From: JAVBQG01 sp031549185
GTDB lineage: Bacteria > Synergistota > Synergistia > Synergistales > Synergistaceae
Assembly (NCBI GenBank): GCA_031549185.1
Contig: JAVBQG010000017.1
Location: 1-64,000, forward strand
Length of the DNA: 64,000 bases
Direction of reading: 5' to 3'
Both the position numbers and the translations under genes were made by a program. Of the stretch, positions 16,949 through 25,551 are shown piece after piece. How positions within the stretch are numbered: position 1 is the stretch's first letter; every line of letters starts with the position of its first letter. The notes under the pieces were generated by a model. That model was not told the origin of the DNA. It saw nothing but the letters and a program-made list of their open reading frames with translations, and did no database searches.

Positions 16949-17938
16949 ATGCGTAAATTATTCACGTTGATTCTGGTAGTGGTGTTTTGTCTCGTTTCGT
17001 GCGGGGCGCTCTTTGGCGCGACCAGGCTGAAAATCGGTTCCAATCGGCTGGGAACTTCGTTCTATGTGCAGGGAGCCACTGTGGCGGATGTCGTGTCGAA
17101 GAACAACAAGCTGGGGATAGAGGTCGAGGCCATGCCAATTGCGGGCGGCGTGGGGAATATCACGTTGATCGAACAGAAAAAAACCCTCGATTTCGCCCTG
17201 ACGATGAATAACAACGCGATGTGGGGCATGAACGCGCTCTGCGGCTTCAAAGAGAAGACGCTGAACGTGCGGAGCCTCCTTGGCGGTCTGGATCGCTACT
17301 ACATCGGTGTATTCACCAGGAGCGACCTCGGAATCGAATCCCTGGAGCAGCTTGCCCAGAAGAAGCCGAAGCTCCGGTTCTACACGCAAGCGAAGGGTAC
17401 CACGGCAGAACTCGTGGCATCCCAGATTCTCGAATCCTGCGGCATGACGTACCAAAATATCATGGACTGGGGCGGGGCCGTCAACTTCACGGACACGGAC
17501 GCGATTATCAACTCCTTCAAAGACGGCCACTGCGACATGTTTGTCCTGAATATCAACAAGGGGCATCCTGTTATCACGGAAATCGCGATGACGGGCAAGC
17601 TGAAGTTCATTCCGCTGTCGGAGAAATCGATCAAATTCCTCGACCAGAAGTACGGTTTTACGCCGACAAAGCTTCCGGCGAATACCTTCAAAGGGCAGGA
17701 TAAGGATGTGCCGACCGGTGGGAGTTCGACGATGATCATCGTCAACAAGGCGATGAGCGACGAGATCGCCTACGCGATCACCAAGGCAGTCGTCGAGAAC
17801 AAGGACGCTCTTGTCAAGGGGCATAAGGCGTTTACGGATTTCGACCCCGCGACCGCGTGCGACAAAGTGTACCTCGGCGAAGTTCCGATGCACCCGGGCG
17901 CGATCAAGTACTTCAAAGAGACGGGCAAGATGAAATAG
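16949..17938 (+). CDS. TRAP transporter receptor, TAXI family
   Basis: 329 residues with a signal peptide; a lipobox-like LVSC at residues 16-19 allows a lipoprotein reading, while cleavage after ALFGA is the alternative. The mature start TRLKIGSNRLGTSFYVQGATVADVV and the internal GGVGNITLIEQKKTLDFALTMNN resemble TAXI-type solute receptors, which deliver organic acids (for example glutamate or 2-oxoglutarate in known members) to a TRAP permease. The permease gene follows after a terminator-like hairpin. RBS GAGGGGAGGAG. Confidence 0.9.
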   Translation: MRKLFTLILVVVFCLVSCGALFGATRLKIGSNRLGTSFYVQGATVADVVSKNNKLGIEVEAMPIAGGVGNITLIEQKKTLDFALTMNNNAMWGMNALCGFKEKTLNVRSLLGGLDRYYIGVFTRSDLGIESLEQLAQKKPKLRFYTQAKGTTAELVASQILESCGMTYQNIMDWGGAVNFTDTDAIINSFKDGHCDMFVLNINKGHPVITEIAMTGKLKFIPLSEKSIKFLDQKYGFTPTKLPANTFKGQDKDVPTGGSSTMIIVNKAMSDEIAYAITKAVVENKDALVKGHKAFTDFDPATACDKVYLGEVPMHPGAIKYFKETGKMK

Positions 17939-17952
17939 CATAGGAAATGTGG

Positions 17953-17983
17953 AGCCTCAGGGCATCGCGCCCTGAGGCTTTTT
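17953..17983 (+). terminator. Terminator between TRAP receptor and permease genes
   Basis: AGCCTCAGGG and CCCTGAGGCT arms around a 7-base loop, followed by TTTTT. It probably acts as a partial terminator that keeps receptor transcripts more abundant than permease transcripts. Confidence 0.8.
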
Positions 17984-18014
17984 GAGAGAAGAACAGGCGA
18001 CAGGGGGGTTATGC

Positions 18015-19901
18015 ATGTCGATGGAAATTAGGAAAAAAATCGCTTACCTGACGGCATTCTTCTGGATGTCGGCGCAATTGTACGCCGCGTTCAGGCCGAT
18101 GTCCGGGATGATTATGGGGCCTATCCTGCTCTCCTGTACGCTTGCGATCGCCTTTATGCTAAGACCGTTTGCGGCTGGGAACATGAAAAACGAAACGTTG
18201 GCGGCGGTCCTCGATACCGTTTTTTACGCCGTCTCGATGCTCTGTCTGGCGTATCTCTGGACGGGGTACGTCAGGCTGAACCAGCGGATTCCGTATATCG
18301 ACGATATCCTTCCGATGGATAAAGTCCTCTGCGTGGCCTACGTCGTCGCCATCTTCGAGGCGGGCAGGCGCTATCTCGGTTGGTCAATGAACATCGTCTG
18401 TTTCGTCTTTCTCTTTTACGGTTTTTTCGGGGCGGGGATGCCCGGCATTTTTGCACATTCGGGGCTCGATCTGGACCTGTTCACGGAGATTCAATTCCTC
18501 ACGAACGGGGGTATATTCTCCAGCCCGATCGCGACGACCGTCAGCACCGTCTATTATTTCACTATCTTTGGAGGATTCCTCGCCGCGACGCCGGCAGGAA
18601 CGCTCTTTGCCGCCTGCTCGAAGTACTTGACCCGCAACTCGTTGGGTGGGGCTGGCAAAGCCACGGTCATATCCGCCGGACTTTTCGGCATGATCAGCGG
18701 GAGCGGGCCGGGCAATACGGCCACCGTCGGTGCCTTGATGAACCCGATGATGAAGGATGCCGGTTTCAAGCCGGTATTCAGCGCGGCGCTCTTCGCAGTG
18801 GGCGGAACGGGTGGCCTGTTGATTCCGCCCGTTATGGGCGCCACCGCGTTCGTCATGGCGGATATGATCGGCATTCCGTATCTCACGATCGCGAAGTGTG
18901 CCATCCTGCCCGCGGTTCTCTACATAGCCTCTCTCCTGTGGACCGTGCACCTGGAGGCCGACAAGGGCGGCATGAGAAATATCAAAGTGAACAAAAGCGA
19001 ATTGATCGCGACGATGAAAAAATACTGTTATCTGGTGTTGCCGATCTTTTCGGTCGTTTATCTTCTCGTGATCGGGAAATCACTGATGTTTGCCGCGCTC
19101 GCGTCGACGCTGCTCATCATCGCGCTCTGTCAGATTCGAAAGGAGAGCAGGCTCTCGTTGCGCGAGATCGTGAACATGGGAGTGGACTCGACGATCTCTT
19201 GCGTGGGTATGGCATTGCCCTGTGCCCTCGCCGGAATCGTGATCGGTATCATCGTGTACACAGGCCTGGGACTCCGTTTCAGTGGACTCATCGCTTCTGT
19301 CTCCTCGGGGAGTCTTCTTTTGGCCCTCGTGCTGGCGATGGTTATGATCATTATCATGGGCATGGGTATGCCGACGACCGCCGCTTACATCATGAGCGCC
19401 ATCCTGCTCGGCCCAGCCCTCGAGAACCTGAATATTCAGCCTCTCGTGGGGCATATGTTCATGTTCTATTTTGCAATCATCTCACTTATTACGCCTCCCG
19501 TCGCAATCGCGTCGTATACGGCGGCCGGAATCTGCAAAACGGGCCTGTGGGAGACGGGAGTGGAAGGAATGAGGATCGCGTGCGCTCTTTTCCTCATACC
19601 CTTCGTTTTCGTGTATAATCCGGCATTGCTTGGGATTGGAACGACATCGCAGATATTGCAGGTATTTCTCACTTGTTTCTTGGGGATAACGGGCATGGGG
19701 CTTGTCATTACCGGTTTCTTCAAGGGCAGGCTTTCTTTGCAGGAGAGAGTCGTATGCCTGGTATTGTCGTTGATGCTGATCATCCCCGAAACTTATACGG
19801 ACATCATCGGCTCGATCGGCATTCTCTTCATTCTCATGAGGCGGTACAGGAAACCGGAGGCGGCTGAAGAGGTCGCTGTCAACGAACGCGACGCGACGTA
19901 A
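18015..19901 (+). CDS. TRAP transporter fused permease (DctQM-type)
   Basis: 628 residues from ATG 18015, chosen over an upstream TTG that falls inside the terminator hairpin; CAGGGGGG precedes it. It has roughly 16 hydrophobic segments: a small-subunit (DctQ-like) part, then a large DctM-like part with signatures GMISGSGPGNTATVGALMNP, GGTGGLLIPPVMGA and GMGMPTTAAYIM. This fused 4TM/12TM form is the partner of TAXI receptors. Transport is driven by an ion gradient. The stop codon overlaps the start of the next gene by one base. Confidence 0.93.
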   Translation: MSMEIRKKIAYLTAFFWMSAQLYAAFRPMSGMIMGPILLSCTLAIAFMLRPFAAGNMKNETLAAVLDTVFYAVSMLCLAYLWTGYVRLNQRIPYIDDILPMDKVLCVAYVVAIFEAGRRYLGWSMNIVCFVFLFYGFFGAGMPGIFAHSGLDLDLFTEIQFLTNGGIFSSPIATTVSTVYYFTIFGGFLAATPAGTLFAACSKYLTRNSLGGAGKATVISAGLFGMISGSGPGNTATVGALMNPMMKDAGFKPVFSAALFAVGGTGGLLIPPVMGATAFVMADMIGIPYLTIAKCAILPAVLYIASLLWTVHLEADKGGMRNIKVNKSELIATMKKYCYLVLPIFSVVYLLVIGKSLMFAALASTLLIIALCQIRKESRLSLREIVNMGVDSTISCVGMALPCALAGIVIGIIVYTGLGLRFSGLIASVSSGSLLLALVLAMVMIIIMGMGMPTTAAYIMSAILLGPALENLNIQPLVGHMFMFYFAIISLITPPVAIASYTAAGICKTGLWETGVEGMRIACALFLIPFVFVYNPALLGIGTTSQILQVFLTCFLGITGMGLVITGFFKGRLSLQERVVCLVLSLMLIIPETYTDIIGSIGILFILMRRYRKPEAAEEVAVNERDAT

Positions 19902-21487
19902 TGCCTCTGAATATACTCAACTGGACGCTGGCCCTCTCGCCCGTTCTCGTGTTGTTGGGAGGGATTCTGTTGCGCGGGTGGAAAACGTCGAAGGCGGGGG
20001 CGTTTTCGTGGTTTGTCGCCGTTTTTATCGCCTGGCGCTTTTTCAATTGCGATGCCAGGCTCCTTGCCCTTGCGAACAGCAAAGGAATGAGCCTGGCCCT
20101 TTACGTCCTATTAATCATCTGGAGCGCGATATTTTTGTACAATGTAGTGGAGGGCGCCGGGGCGATTAAGGTTATCAGCGGCGCGATGCAGCGGGTGTCG
20201 GAGGACGGCCTCGTCCAGTGCCTGTTGCTTGCGTGGTGTTTTTCTTCGTTGCTGCAGGGTATCGCTGGTTTTGGCGTGCCTGTCGCAGTTGTGGCGCCGA
20301 TCATGGTGGAGATGGGTTTCAATCCGGCAATTGCCGTTTCGGCCTGCCTGGTGGGGCATTCCTGGTCCATCTCTTTCGGCTCGATGGGATCCTCATACAA
20401 TTCAATACAACTTGTCACTGGAATACCAGGAGAGGTTATTGGTCCTTGCATGGCGATGGTTTTTTCCGTCGCCATTTTTTCGACAGGATTTGCCGTGTCC
20501 CACATTTACGCAGGGGCGAAGGGTCTGAAAAAAGGTCTCCCCCTCGTCCTTCTCGTCGGAACGGTCATGTCGTTTGCGCTGTGGTTCATGAACCGTATCG
20601 GCATAGCGCAGTTAGCCACACTCATGGCAGGAGCGGGCGGTTGCCTTGTCCTGGGCGTGTGGGCCTTGATCCATAGGGAGGGGCAGAGCTGCCCGAAGTT
20701 GGGCAGAGCCGTCGAAACAGGCGAGACGGAGATGGTCTTCGGAAGGGCAGCTTCTCCTTATTTCGCCGTGATATTTTTGACGCTGTTTTCTCAACTGCCG
20801 GGCCTGAAGAAAGCCCTTGCGCCGTACTCCATAGGGCTCGATTACCCTGCCGTCCAGACCGGCATGGGGTACGCCGTAGCTGCGATCGCGAAATATTCCA
20901 AGATACAGCTCTTTTCGCACCCCGCGCCGATCCTTTTTCTCTCCGCCCTGTTCGGTTGCTGGGTTTACGGGAGGAAAAAAGGCGCTCTTTCGCGGGGATA
21001 CGGGAAAATGATGGCCGATTCCGCCCGGGCGACAGTTCAAAAATGCGTGCCTACGACGGTAGGGATCGTGACCATGGTGATGATGGCGCTGGTGATGAGT
21101 GATTCCGGCATGACGAACCTGATTGCAAGGGGGGTTGCGGGCCTGTTTGGGAAAATATACCCGATCGCTTCTCCCTTTGTCGGCGCGCTTGGGACCTTCA
21201 TCACGGGCAGCAACACGAACTCGAATATTATGTTCGGAGTCCTGCAATACGACACCGCTCTCCTGCTCGGAGAAAGCGGTGTTCTTTTGGCGGCTGCTCA
21301 ATCTGTTGGAGGCTCTCTCGGGGTTTCGATTTCCCCGTCGACGATCATGATGGGAACGTCGAATGTCGGGATAGGGGGACGGGAGAGCGAAATCATGGGG
21401 AAAACGATACGCTATTGTCTTGCCAGCATCGCGCTGGTAGGCGTGTTTGTCTGGATTCTGGCAAAATATCGTGTTTATGGCCAATGA
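19901..21487 (+). CDS. L-lactate permease (LctP) family transporter
   Basis: 528 residues, many transmembrane helices. LLQGIAGFGVPVAVVAPIMVEMGF and the late GTFITGSNTNSNIMFG and GGSLGVSISPSTIMMGTSNVG are characteristic of the LctP/GlcA family, which moves lactate, glycolate or related hydroxy acids with protons. It overlaps the TRAP permease stop by one base and so is co-transcribed with it. Two different carboxylate carriers in one operon is unusual. The substrate may be a product of the upstream amidohydrolase rather than lactate. Confidence 0.88.
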   Translation: MPLNILNWTLALSPVLVLLGGILLRGWKTSKAGAFSWFVAVFIAWRFFNCDARLLALANSKGMSLALYVLLIIWSAIFLYNVVEGAGAIKVISGAMQRVSEDGLVQCLLLAWCFSSLLQGIAGFGVPVAVVAPIMVEMGFNPAIAVSACLVGHSWSISFGSMGSSYNSIQLVTGIPGEVIGPCMAMVFSVAIFSTGFAVSHIYAGAKGLKKGLPLVLLVGTVMSFALWFMNRIGIAQLATLMAGAGGCLVLGVWALIHREGQSCPKLGRAVETGETEMVFGRAASPYFAVIFLTLFSQLPGLKKALAPYSIGLDYPAVQTGMGYAVAAIAKYSKIQLFSHPAPILFLSALFGCWVYGRKKGALSRGYGKMMADSARATVQKCVPTTVGIVTMVMMALVMSDSGMTNLIARGVAGLFGKIYPIASPFVGALGTFITGSNTNSNIMFGVLQYDTALLLGESGVLLAAAQSVGGSLGVSISPSTIMMGTSNVGIGGRESEIMGKTIRYCLASIALVGVFVWILAKYRVYGQ

Positions 21488-21502
21488 GGGGAGGAGCATG
21501 CG

Positions 21503-21691
21503 ATGGAGCTGAAAAAGCCTGGTTGGCGTAAACGCAACAGAATGCGGTTTCTCAAAATATCCTCGGCGCTTTTTGTGCTCGGCTTTCCCCTCGCGCATTA
21601 CGGAGGAACGCGGGACAGTGGGAGCATCCTCGCCATCTCGTTCGCCATCATCGGTTTGGCATGCTTGCTCCCCATTATCGCTGAAAAATAA
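21503..21691 (+). CDS. Small two-helix membrane protein of unknown function
   Basis: 62 residues. A basic N-terminus (KKPGWRKRNRMR) is followed by two hydrophobic stretches (about 17-32 and 41-60). It has a strong ribosome binding site (GAGGGGAGGAG) 15 bases after the LctP gene, so translation is likely. Not recognised. Small membrane proteins next to carriers sometimes act as subunits or regulators. It closes the 15.6-21.7 kb operon. Confidence 0.6.
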   Translation: MELKKPGWRKRNRMRFLKISSALFVLGFPLAHYGGTRDSGSILAISFAIIGLACLLPIIAEK

Positions 21692-21809
21692 TGGGGGTCG
21701 TGCATCGCCTCCATTTCCCGCCGCTTCGTGTGCCCCTTCTTTTTTCATCCTTTTTACCCTAATCTCTCAAGCCGATCCGTCCGACAATGGTAAAGGGAGG
21801 GGAGTCTGC

Positions 21810-22262
21810 ATGGATGAACGCATTGCACAGCATGCCCAGGACACCTACCGGATCAACCAGATCCAGATGGCATCCAAGGAACAGCTGCTCATTATCACCT
21901 ACGATATAGGAATCCGTTCGTGCGCCGCGGCCGAGAGGGCCATCGAGGCGCAGGATATGGAGCAGATCAACGTCAACCTGCAGCGGGCGCAGGCTGTCAT
22001 CCGCGAGCTCATGGTGACGCTGAACCTCGAACAGGGGGGCGATGTCGCCGCTTCCCTGATGAGACTATACGACTATATGTACTACCAACTGGTCGACGCC
22101 AACGTCAAGAAGGAGGCGCCTCCCGTCAACGCGGTTCGCAAGATGCTGGAGGAGCTGAAGGGAACCTGGGTCGAGGCCATTACGAAGCTCAAAACGGAAT
22201 CGAAGGACAAATCTATGGCGGCGGCAACGCCGGCTGCGGGAGGGACCAACTTTGCCTACTAA
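21810..22262 (+). CDS. fliS: Flagellar secretion chaperone FliS
   Basis: 150 residues from ATG 21810 behind GGGAGGGGAG. It has the FliS core: YRINQIQMASKEQLLIITYDIGIRSCAAAERAI, then NVNLQRAQAVIRELMVTLNLEQGGDVAASLMRLYDYMYYQL. FliS binds flagellin in the cytoplasm and prevents premature polymerisation before export. An Ala-rich tail of about 20 residues extends beyond the usual length. It overlaps the flgN-like gene by 11 bases; no other flagellar gene lies in the window. Confidence 0.93.
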   Translation: MDERIAQHAQDTYRINQIQMASKEQLLIITYDIGIRSCAAAERAIEAQDMEQINVNLQRAQAVIRELMVTLNLEQGGDVAASLMRLYDYMYYQLVDANVKKEAPPVNAVRKMLEELKGTWVEAITKLKTESKDKSMAAATPAAGGTNFAY

Positions 22263-22716
22263 GTTTGTCGAAACGGTAAACTCGCTGGTGGACGAGGAAC
22301 TCAGCCTCTACAAATCGCTTGCCGCGCTGGTGGACAGCGAGGAGGAGAAGGTGAACACCTCCGACATGGAGGGGCTGCTGGAGGTTCTGCAGCAGAAGCA
22401 GTCGATCATCTCGCGCCAGGAGATTCTTCTCGAGCGCTGGAATCAGATATCCGCTGAACTCGGCCTCTCCGAGGGGCGCGAGGGCCCGGTCTTCTGGAAC
22501 GCGCTCGCCTCCCGCATCGGCGAGAGCGGTTACAATCAAATCGTCCGCCGGATCGACGAGATTCGCGAACTGGGGCAAATTCTGCTTGACCGCGAGCGCG
22601 AGATTCGCCAAAATCTGGAGGAGCACCTTGCGGAGATGCGCAAGACGCTCGTCAATCTTGGAAAGAACAGAGCCGCCATGAGGGGCTATTCGCAGAGCAT
22701 GGGATCTTCGTACTGA
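22252..22716 (+). CDS. FlgN-like flagellar export chaperone
   Basis: 154 residues, almost wholly helical and predicted coiled coil: FVETVNSLVDEELSLYKSLAALVDSEEEKV at the start and LVNLGKNRAAMRGYSQ near the end match the FlgN pattern. FlgN escorts hook-filament junction proteins FlgK and FlgL to the export gate. The overlap with fliS supports a flagellar role. Direct sequence signatures are weak in this family, so the call rests on pattern plus context. Confidence 0.75.
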   Translation: MPTKFVETVNSLVDEELSLYKSLAALVDSEEEKVNTSDMEGLLEVLQQKQSIISRQEILLERWNQISAELGLSEGREGPVFWNALASRIGESGYNQIVRRIDEIRELGQILLDREREIRQNLEEHLAEMRKTLVNLGKNRAAMRGYSQSMGSSY

Positions 22717-22757
22717 TTCGAACTCCCTCTCTTGCGAGTCGGGGAGGGAAGGTATCG

Positions 22758-23897
22758 TTGACACCGAACGACTGGAGCAAATTGTCTCGTAACGTTTTCG
22801 CGGTATGCGCCGCGTTGATCTGTTTTGTTCTGACGACGGGGGCGGCGTCTGCCGCTCCCGTCGCCGCGTCTCGCGACGTGAGGGACGGGGAGGCCGTCTC
22901 CAGCGACGCCACCCCGCAGGAGATCAAACTGGGGAAGAAGGGCATCGAGGAGATCGAGAAACACTGGACGGTGGTCAAAAACCCCGTGCTGCAGGCGCGC
23001 GTCGAGACGATCGTGAACCGCCTCAGGCCCTACATGTCCCGTCATCTGAACTACGACGTGCGAGTCGTCGACCAGAAGATGGTGAACGCCTTCTCGCTCT
23101 CGGGCGGGACGATGTATGTCTGCACCGGCATGCTCGACTTCGTGAAGACCGACCTCGAACTGGCCGGCGTGATCGCGCACGAAATGGTGCATGCCGACCG
23201 CAAGCACGTTATCACCCAGATCGCGCGGAACAACCGTATGACACTGCTGGGCCTCGCCGCGCTCATCGCCAGCCGCGGGCAGGCTCCCGTGCTGCTTATG
23301 ACGGAGGCTCTGCAGGTCGCCGTCATGGGCGCGTACAGCATCGACATCGAGAAGGAGGCCGACGCCTACGGCATAGACGCCCTGATGAAGGCCGGCTACA
23401 ATCCCGTCGGCGTCCTGACGCTGCAGGAGCGCATGGACGAGGAGAGCCTCAAGCGCGCCTACTTCGACCCCGGGGTCGCCCAGACCCACCCCGACACGAA
23501 GGACCGCATCGCGGCCGCAGTCAAATACATGGAGGATCGCCATCTCTCGATCCACAGAAAGTACGCGCTCGGTGTGCTCCGGACGGGCGTGGACGTGGTC
23601 TCCGGCGATCTGGCGCTCACGATCGACGGGGCGCCCGTATGGCGGGGACGCGACGACGAGTCGACCCGCGCGCTCTTCACCCGCGTGGGCGGGTCGCTGT
23701 GGGACGACCTCCAGCTGGAGACCGCGCCCTACGACATTCGCGTCGAGGGCGACGCGCTTCAGATCAAGGGAAAGAAGATCGTGAGGACGAGCGAACTGCC
23801 GGCGGGCGTCCAGTCCCTCTCCTCGCTCCGCGAGGGAATCCAGAACGCCCTGAACGCCGCGCGGCGCGGACACCCCCTGGCGGATTACTATCTGTGA
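22758..23897 (+). CDS. M48-family metalloprotease, exported
   Basis: 379 residues, starting at a TTG behind GGGGAGGGAAGG. A signal peptide (hydrophobic 12-32, cut near ASAAPVAA) leads into a zinc protease domain: HEMVH at 141-145 and the third ligand in IEKEADAYGIDAL. NAFSLSGGTMYVCTGMLD precedes the zinc site, as in BepA/YfgC-like and Loi-type M48 proteases. The C-terminal 110 residues are not recognised. Likely role: quality control in the periplasm or cell envelope. The downstream repeat (23914) separates it from the next gene. Confidence 0.9.
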   Translation: MTPNDWSKLSRNVFAVCAALICFVLTTGAASAAPVAASRDVRDGEAVSSDATPQEIKLGKKGIEEIEKHWTVVKNPVLQARVETIVNRLRPYMSRHLNYDVRVVDQKMVNAFSLSGGTMYVCTGMLDFVKTDLELAGVIAHEMVHADRKHVITQIARNNRMTLLGLAALIASRGQAPVLLMTEALQVAVMGAYSIDIEKEADAYGIDALMKAGYNPVGVLTLQERMDEESLKRAYFDPGVAQTHPDTKDRIAAAVKYMEDRHLSIHRKYALGVLRTGVDVVSGDLALTIDGAPVWRGRDDESTRALFTRVGGSLWDDLQLETAPYDIRVEGDALQIKGKKIVRTSELPAGVQSLSSLREGIQNALNAARRGHPLADYYL

Positions 23898-23913
23898 GGA
23901 TTTGTCTCGTAGG

Positions 23914-24017
23914 AGGCTGTGCAATATCTCCGTAGGGACGCGCATTGCGCGTCCGGCCCCTGGGATGTTTGGGCGGCAGAGCGGACGCTACGAAAACGGC
24001 GTTTTTGCACAGTCCCC
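23914..24017. repeat. Intergenic inverted-repeat element, copy 2
   Basis: Begins GGCTGTGCAATAT.CCGTAGGGACG and ends ACGGCGTTTTTGCACAGTCC. Both outer ends match copy 1 (5794-5941, which reads in part as the reverse complement), and the inner arms are the same GTAGGGRCG type. Non-coding. Confidence 0.55.
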
Positions 24018-24018
24018 T

Positions 24019-24048
24019 AAAAAATGGGAGGCCCGCTTGCGGCCTCCC
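24019..24048 (-). terminator. Terminator of the J-domain gene
   Basis: Arms GGGAGGCC and GGCCTCCC around a 7-base loop. Read on the minus strand it is followed by TTTTTT. It lies 23 bases past the stop of the minus-strand gene. Confidence 0.85.
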
Positions 24049-24071
24049 ATGCCTTTATCTTGTGCTCTCTC

Positions 24072-25337
24072 TTAGTAGACCTTCAGGCTGCGAGCGACGA
24101 CCCAGCCCTTGGTTTTGATATGCTCCACGTAGTACCAGAGTTTGCCGTTTTCGTCCCGGTACTGCTTGGTGACGAACACCGGGGTGTCCTTGACCAGCTT
24201 GCCGCGCTTGATCGGCGCGTCCTGCGTCGGGATCGTCCGGCAGAAGGCGGATCTGGCGGTGATCGTGCCGCCGCGTTTGACGTTGAAGTTCTTGATCTTC
24301 TTGTTGGTGTTGGAGTACTCGGCCTGCAGCGTCCTGTCGCGCGCCGACACGATGTATCGGCCGATCTGGACGGCGCGCTGATGCTGTTCGGTCACTTTTT
24401 CGGTGGCCTTCACCGCGTCCTTGATCCAACCGAGCGTGGTATTGGCGGGCGTACCCGGGCGGATGGCCGTCCAGCGGACTCGCCTGTCCGGCACGTCCGA
24501 TCCGCCGATGAAGACGCCGTTCTTGTCGTAGTACATGATCTTGAGAGTCGTCGTCGTGTCCTTCTCGAGATTGAGGACGTTCAGAGTGACGAACCACCCG
24601 ATGTTGCCCGTGCCCGCGTCGGCGCTGTCGAGCCGTTTCAAAGCCGCGGGGCTCTTCTGCTCCTCGTTCTGGATGTGCTTGGTCCACACGGCGGCGATCC
24701 TGCCGCCGTCGTAAATCACGGTGCTGTCCACTTCCAGCAGGATCTCGTAGTACTCGTCGTTCGTCAGCTGCACGTATCCGTAGGTGTTCGTCGACGTCGC
24801 CTTGTTCGAAGGGCGCTCTTTGGAAATCGCGGCCAGAATTGCCCCCTCGCTTGGGGTCGGCTTTACGGCCGCCGGATCGTCCGGGCGCACGCCGTCCTCT
24901 GCGTCGTCCACACTCTCGACGTCGTCGGAGAGGATCGCGCTGGCAGTCGCGTTGCCCGTCGCGGCGCCGGCATAGGCCTCGTCGTCCGCCGGATTGCCCT
25001 TGTGCAAGAGGTGGAACGATACGACGACGATCAGAAAGGCGACGGCAAATCCCACCGAGAGATGCCGTTTGAGAGATTTGGGCCTGATCTCGCCCGCCTC
25101 GCCGCCTGCCTCCTCGCGCTCCATCAGGGCGTCGTAATCCGCGCGTTTCTCGGGATCTCCGAGGCACGCGTACGCCTCGTTGATGTCGATCAGAAGGCTG
25201 GTGGCATTCTCCCAGTCGGGTGTGTCCTTTTCGAAACGATCGGGATGGATGAAGCAGATATGGTCGATATACGCCTGCTTGATCTCGTCCCGCGTCGCGC
25301 TTCGAGAAACTTCCAGAATTGCGTAGTAGTTCTTCAT
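24072..25337 (-). CDS. Membrane J-domain protein with C-terminal SH3-like domain
   Basis: 421 residues from the ATG at 25337, where a J-domain opens directly (MKNYYAILEVSRSATRDEIK). The HPD motif that stimulates Hsp70 ATPase is intact at 31-33. One transmembrane helix lies at about 92-112, so the J-domain is cytoplasmic and the long C-terminal part is outside. The last 65 residues (CRTIPTQDAPIKRGKLVKDTPVFVT ... WYYVEHIKTKGWVVARSLKVY, given in parts) resemble a bacterial SH3 domain that binds cell wall. The middle (about 160-350) resembles a beta-rich FxLYD-like surface region but is not firmly recognised. It may link DnaK to envelope assembly. Confidence 0.8.
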   Translation of the reverse strand: MKNYYAILEVSRSATRDEIKQAYIDHICFIHPDRFEKDTPDWENATSLLIDINEAYACLGDPEKRADYDALMEREEAGGEAGEIRPKSLKRHLSVGFAVAFLIVVVSFHLLHKGNPADDEAYAGAATGNATASAILSDDVESVDDAEDGVRPDDPAAVKPTPSEGAILAAISKERPSNKATSTNTYGYVQLTNDEYYEILLEVDSTVIYDGGRIAAVWTKHIQNEEQKSPAALKRLDSADAGTGNIGWFVTLNVLNLEKDTTTTLKIMYYDKNGVFIGGSDVPDRRVRWTAIRPGTPANTTLGWIKDAVKATEKVTEQHQRAVQIGRYIVSARDRTLQAEYSNTNKKIKNFNVKRGGTITARSAFCRTIPTQDAPIKRGKLVKDTPVFVTKQYRDENGKLWYYVEHIKTKGWVVARSLKVY

Positions 25338-25437
25338 CCGTTTCTCACCCCGCCCGTCACCCCTGCGACAGTATGTAGATGGTATATAGTAACATTGTTC
25401 GTGGCCATTTTGAAATAGGACTATGGTCTCGATTTTA

Positions 25438-25451
25438 CAATTATATAATTG
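25438..25451. promoter_or_regulatory. Perfect 14-bp palindrome between J-domain gene and hisD
   Basis: CAATTATATAATTG reads the same on both strands and contains a TATAAT on each. It lies in a 214-base AT-rich gap between divergent genes, so it may be an operator or overlapping -10 elements. Confidence 0.4.
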
Positions 25452-25551
25452 CATGCGCAAGTATTGCCATAAGATGTACAATTCGATTGATACATATTTT
25501 TCTACGGTTGCCTCGCATTGCGGCGACTACGTATATCCAGGGGGTTTATTC

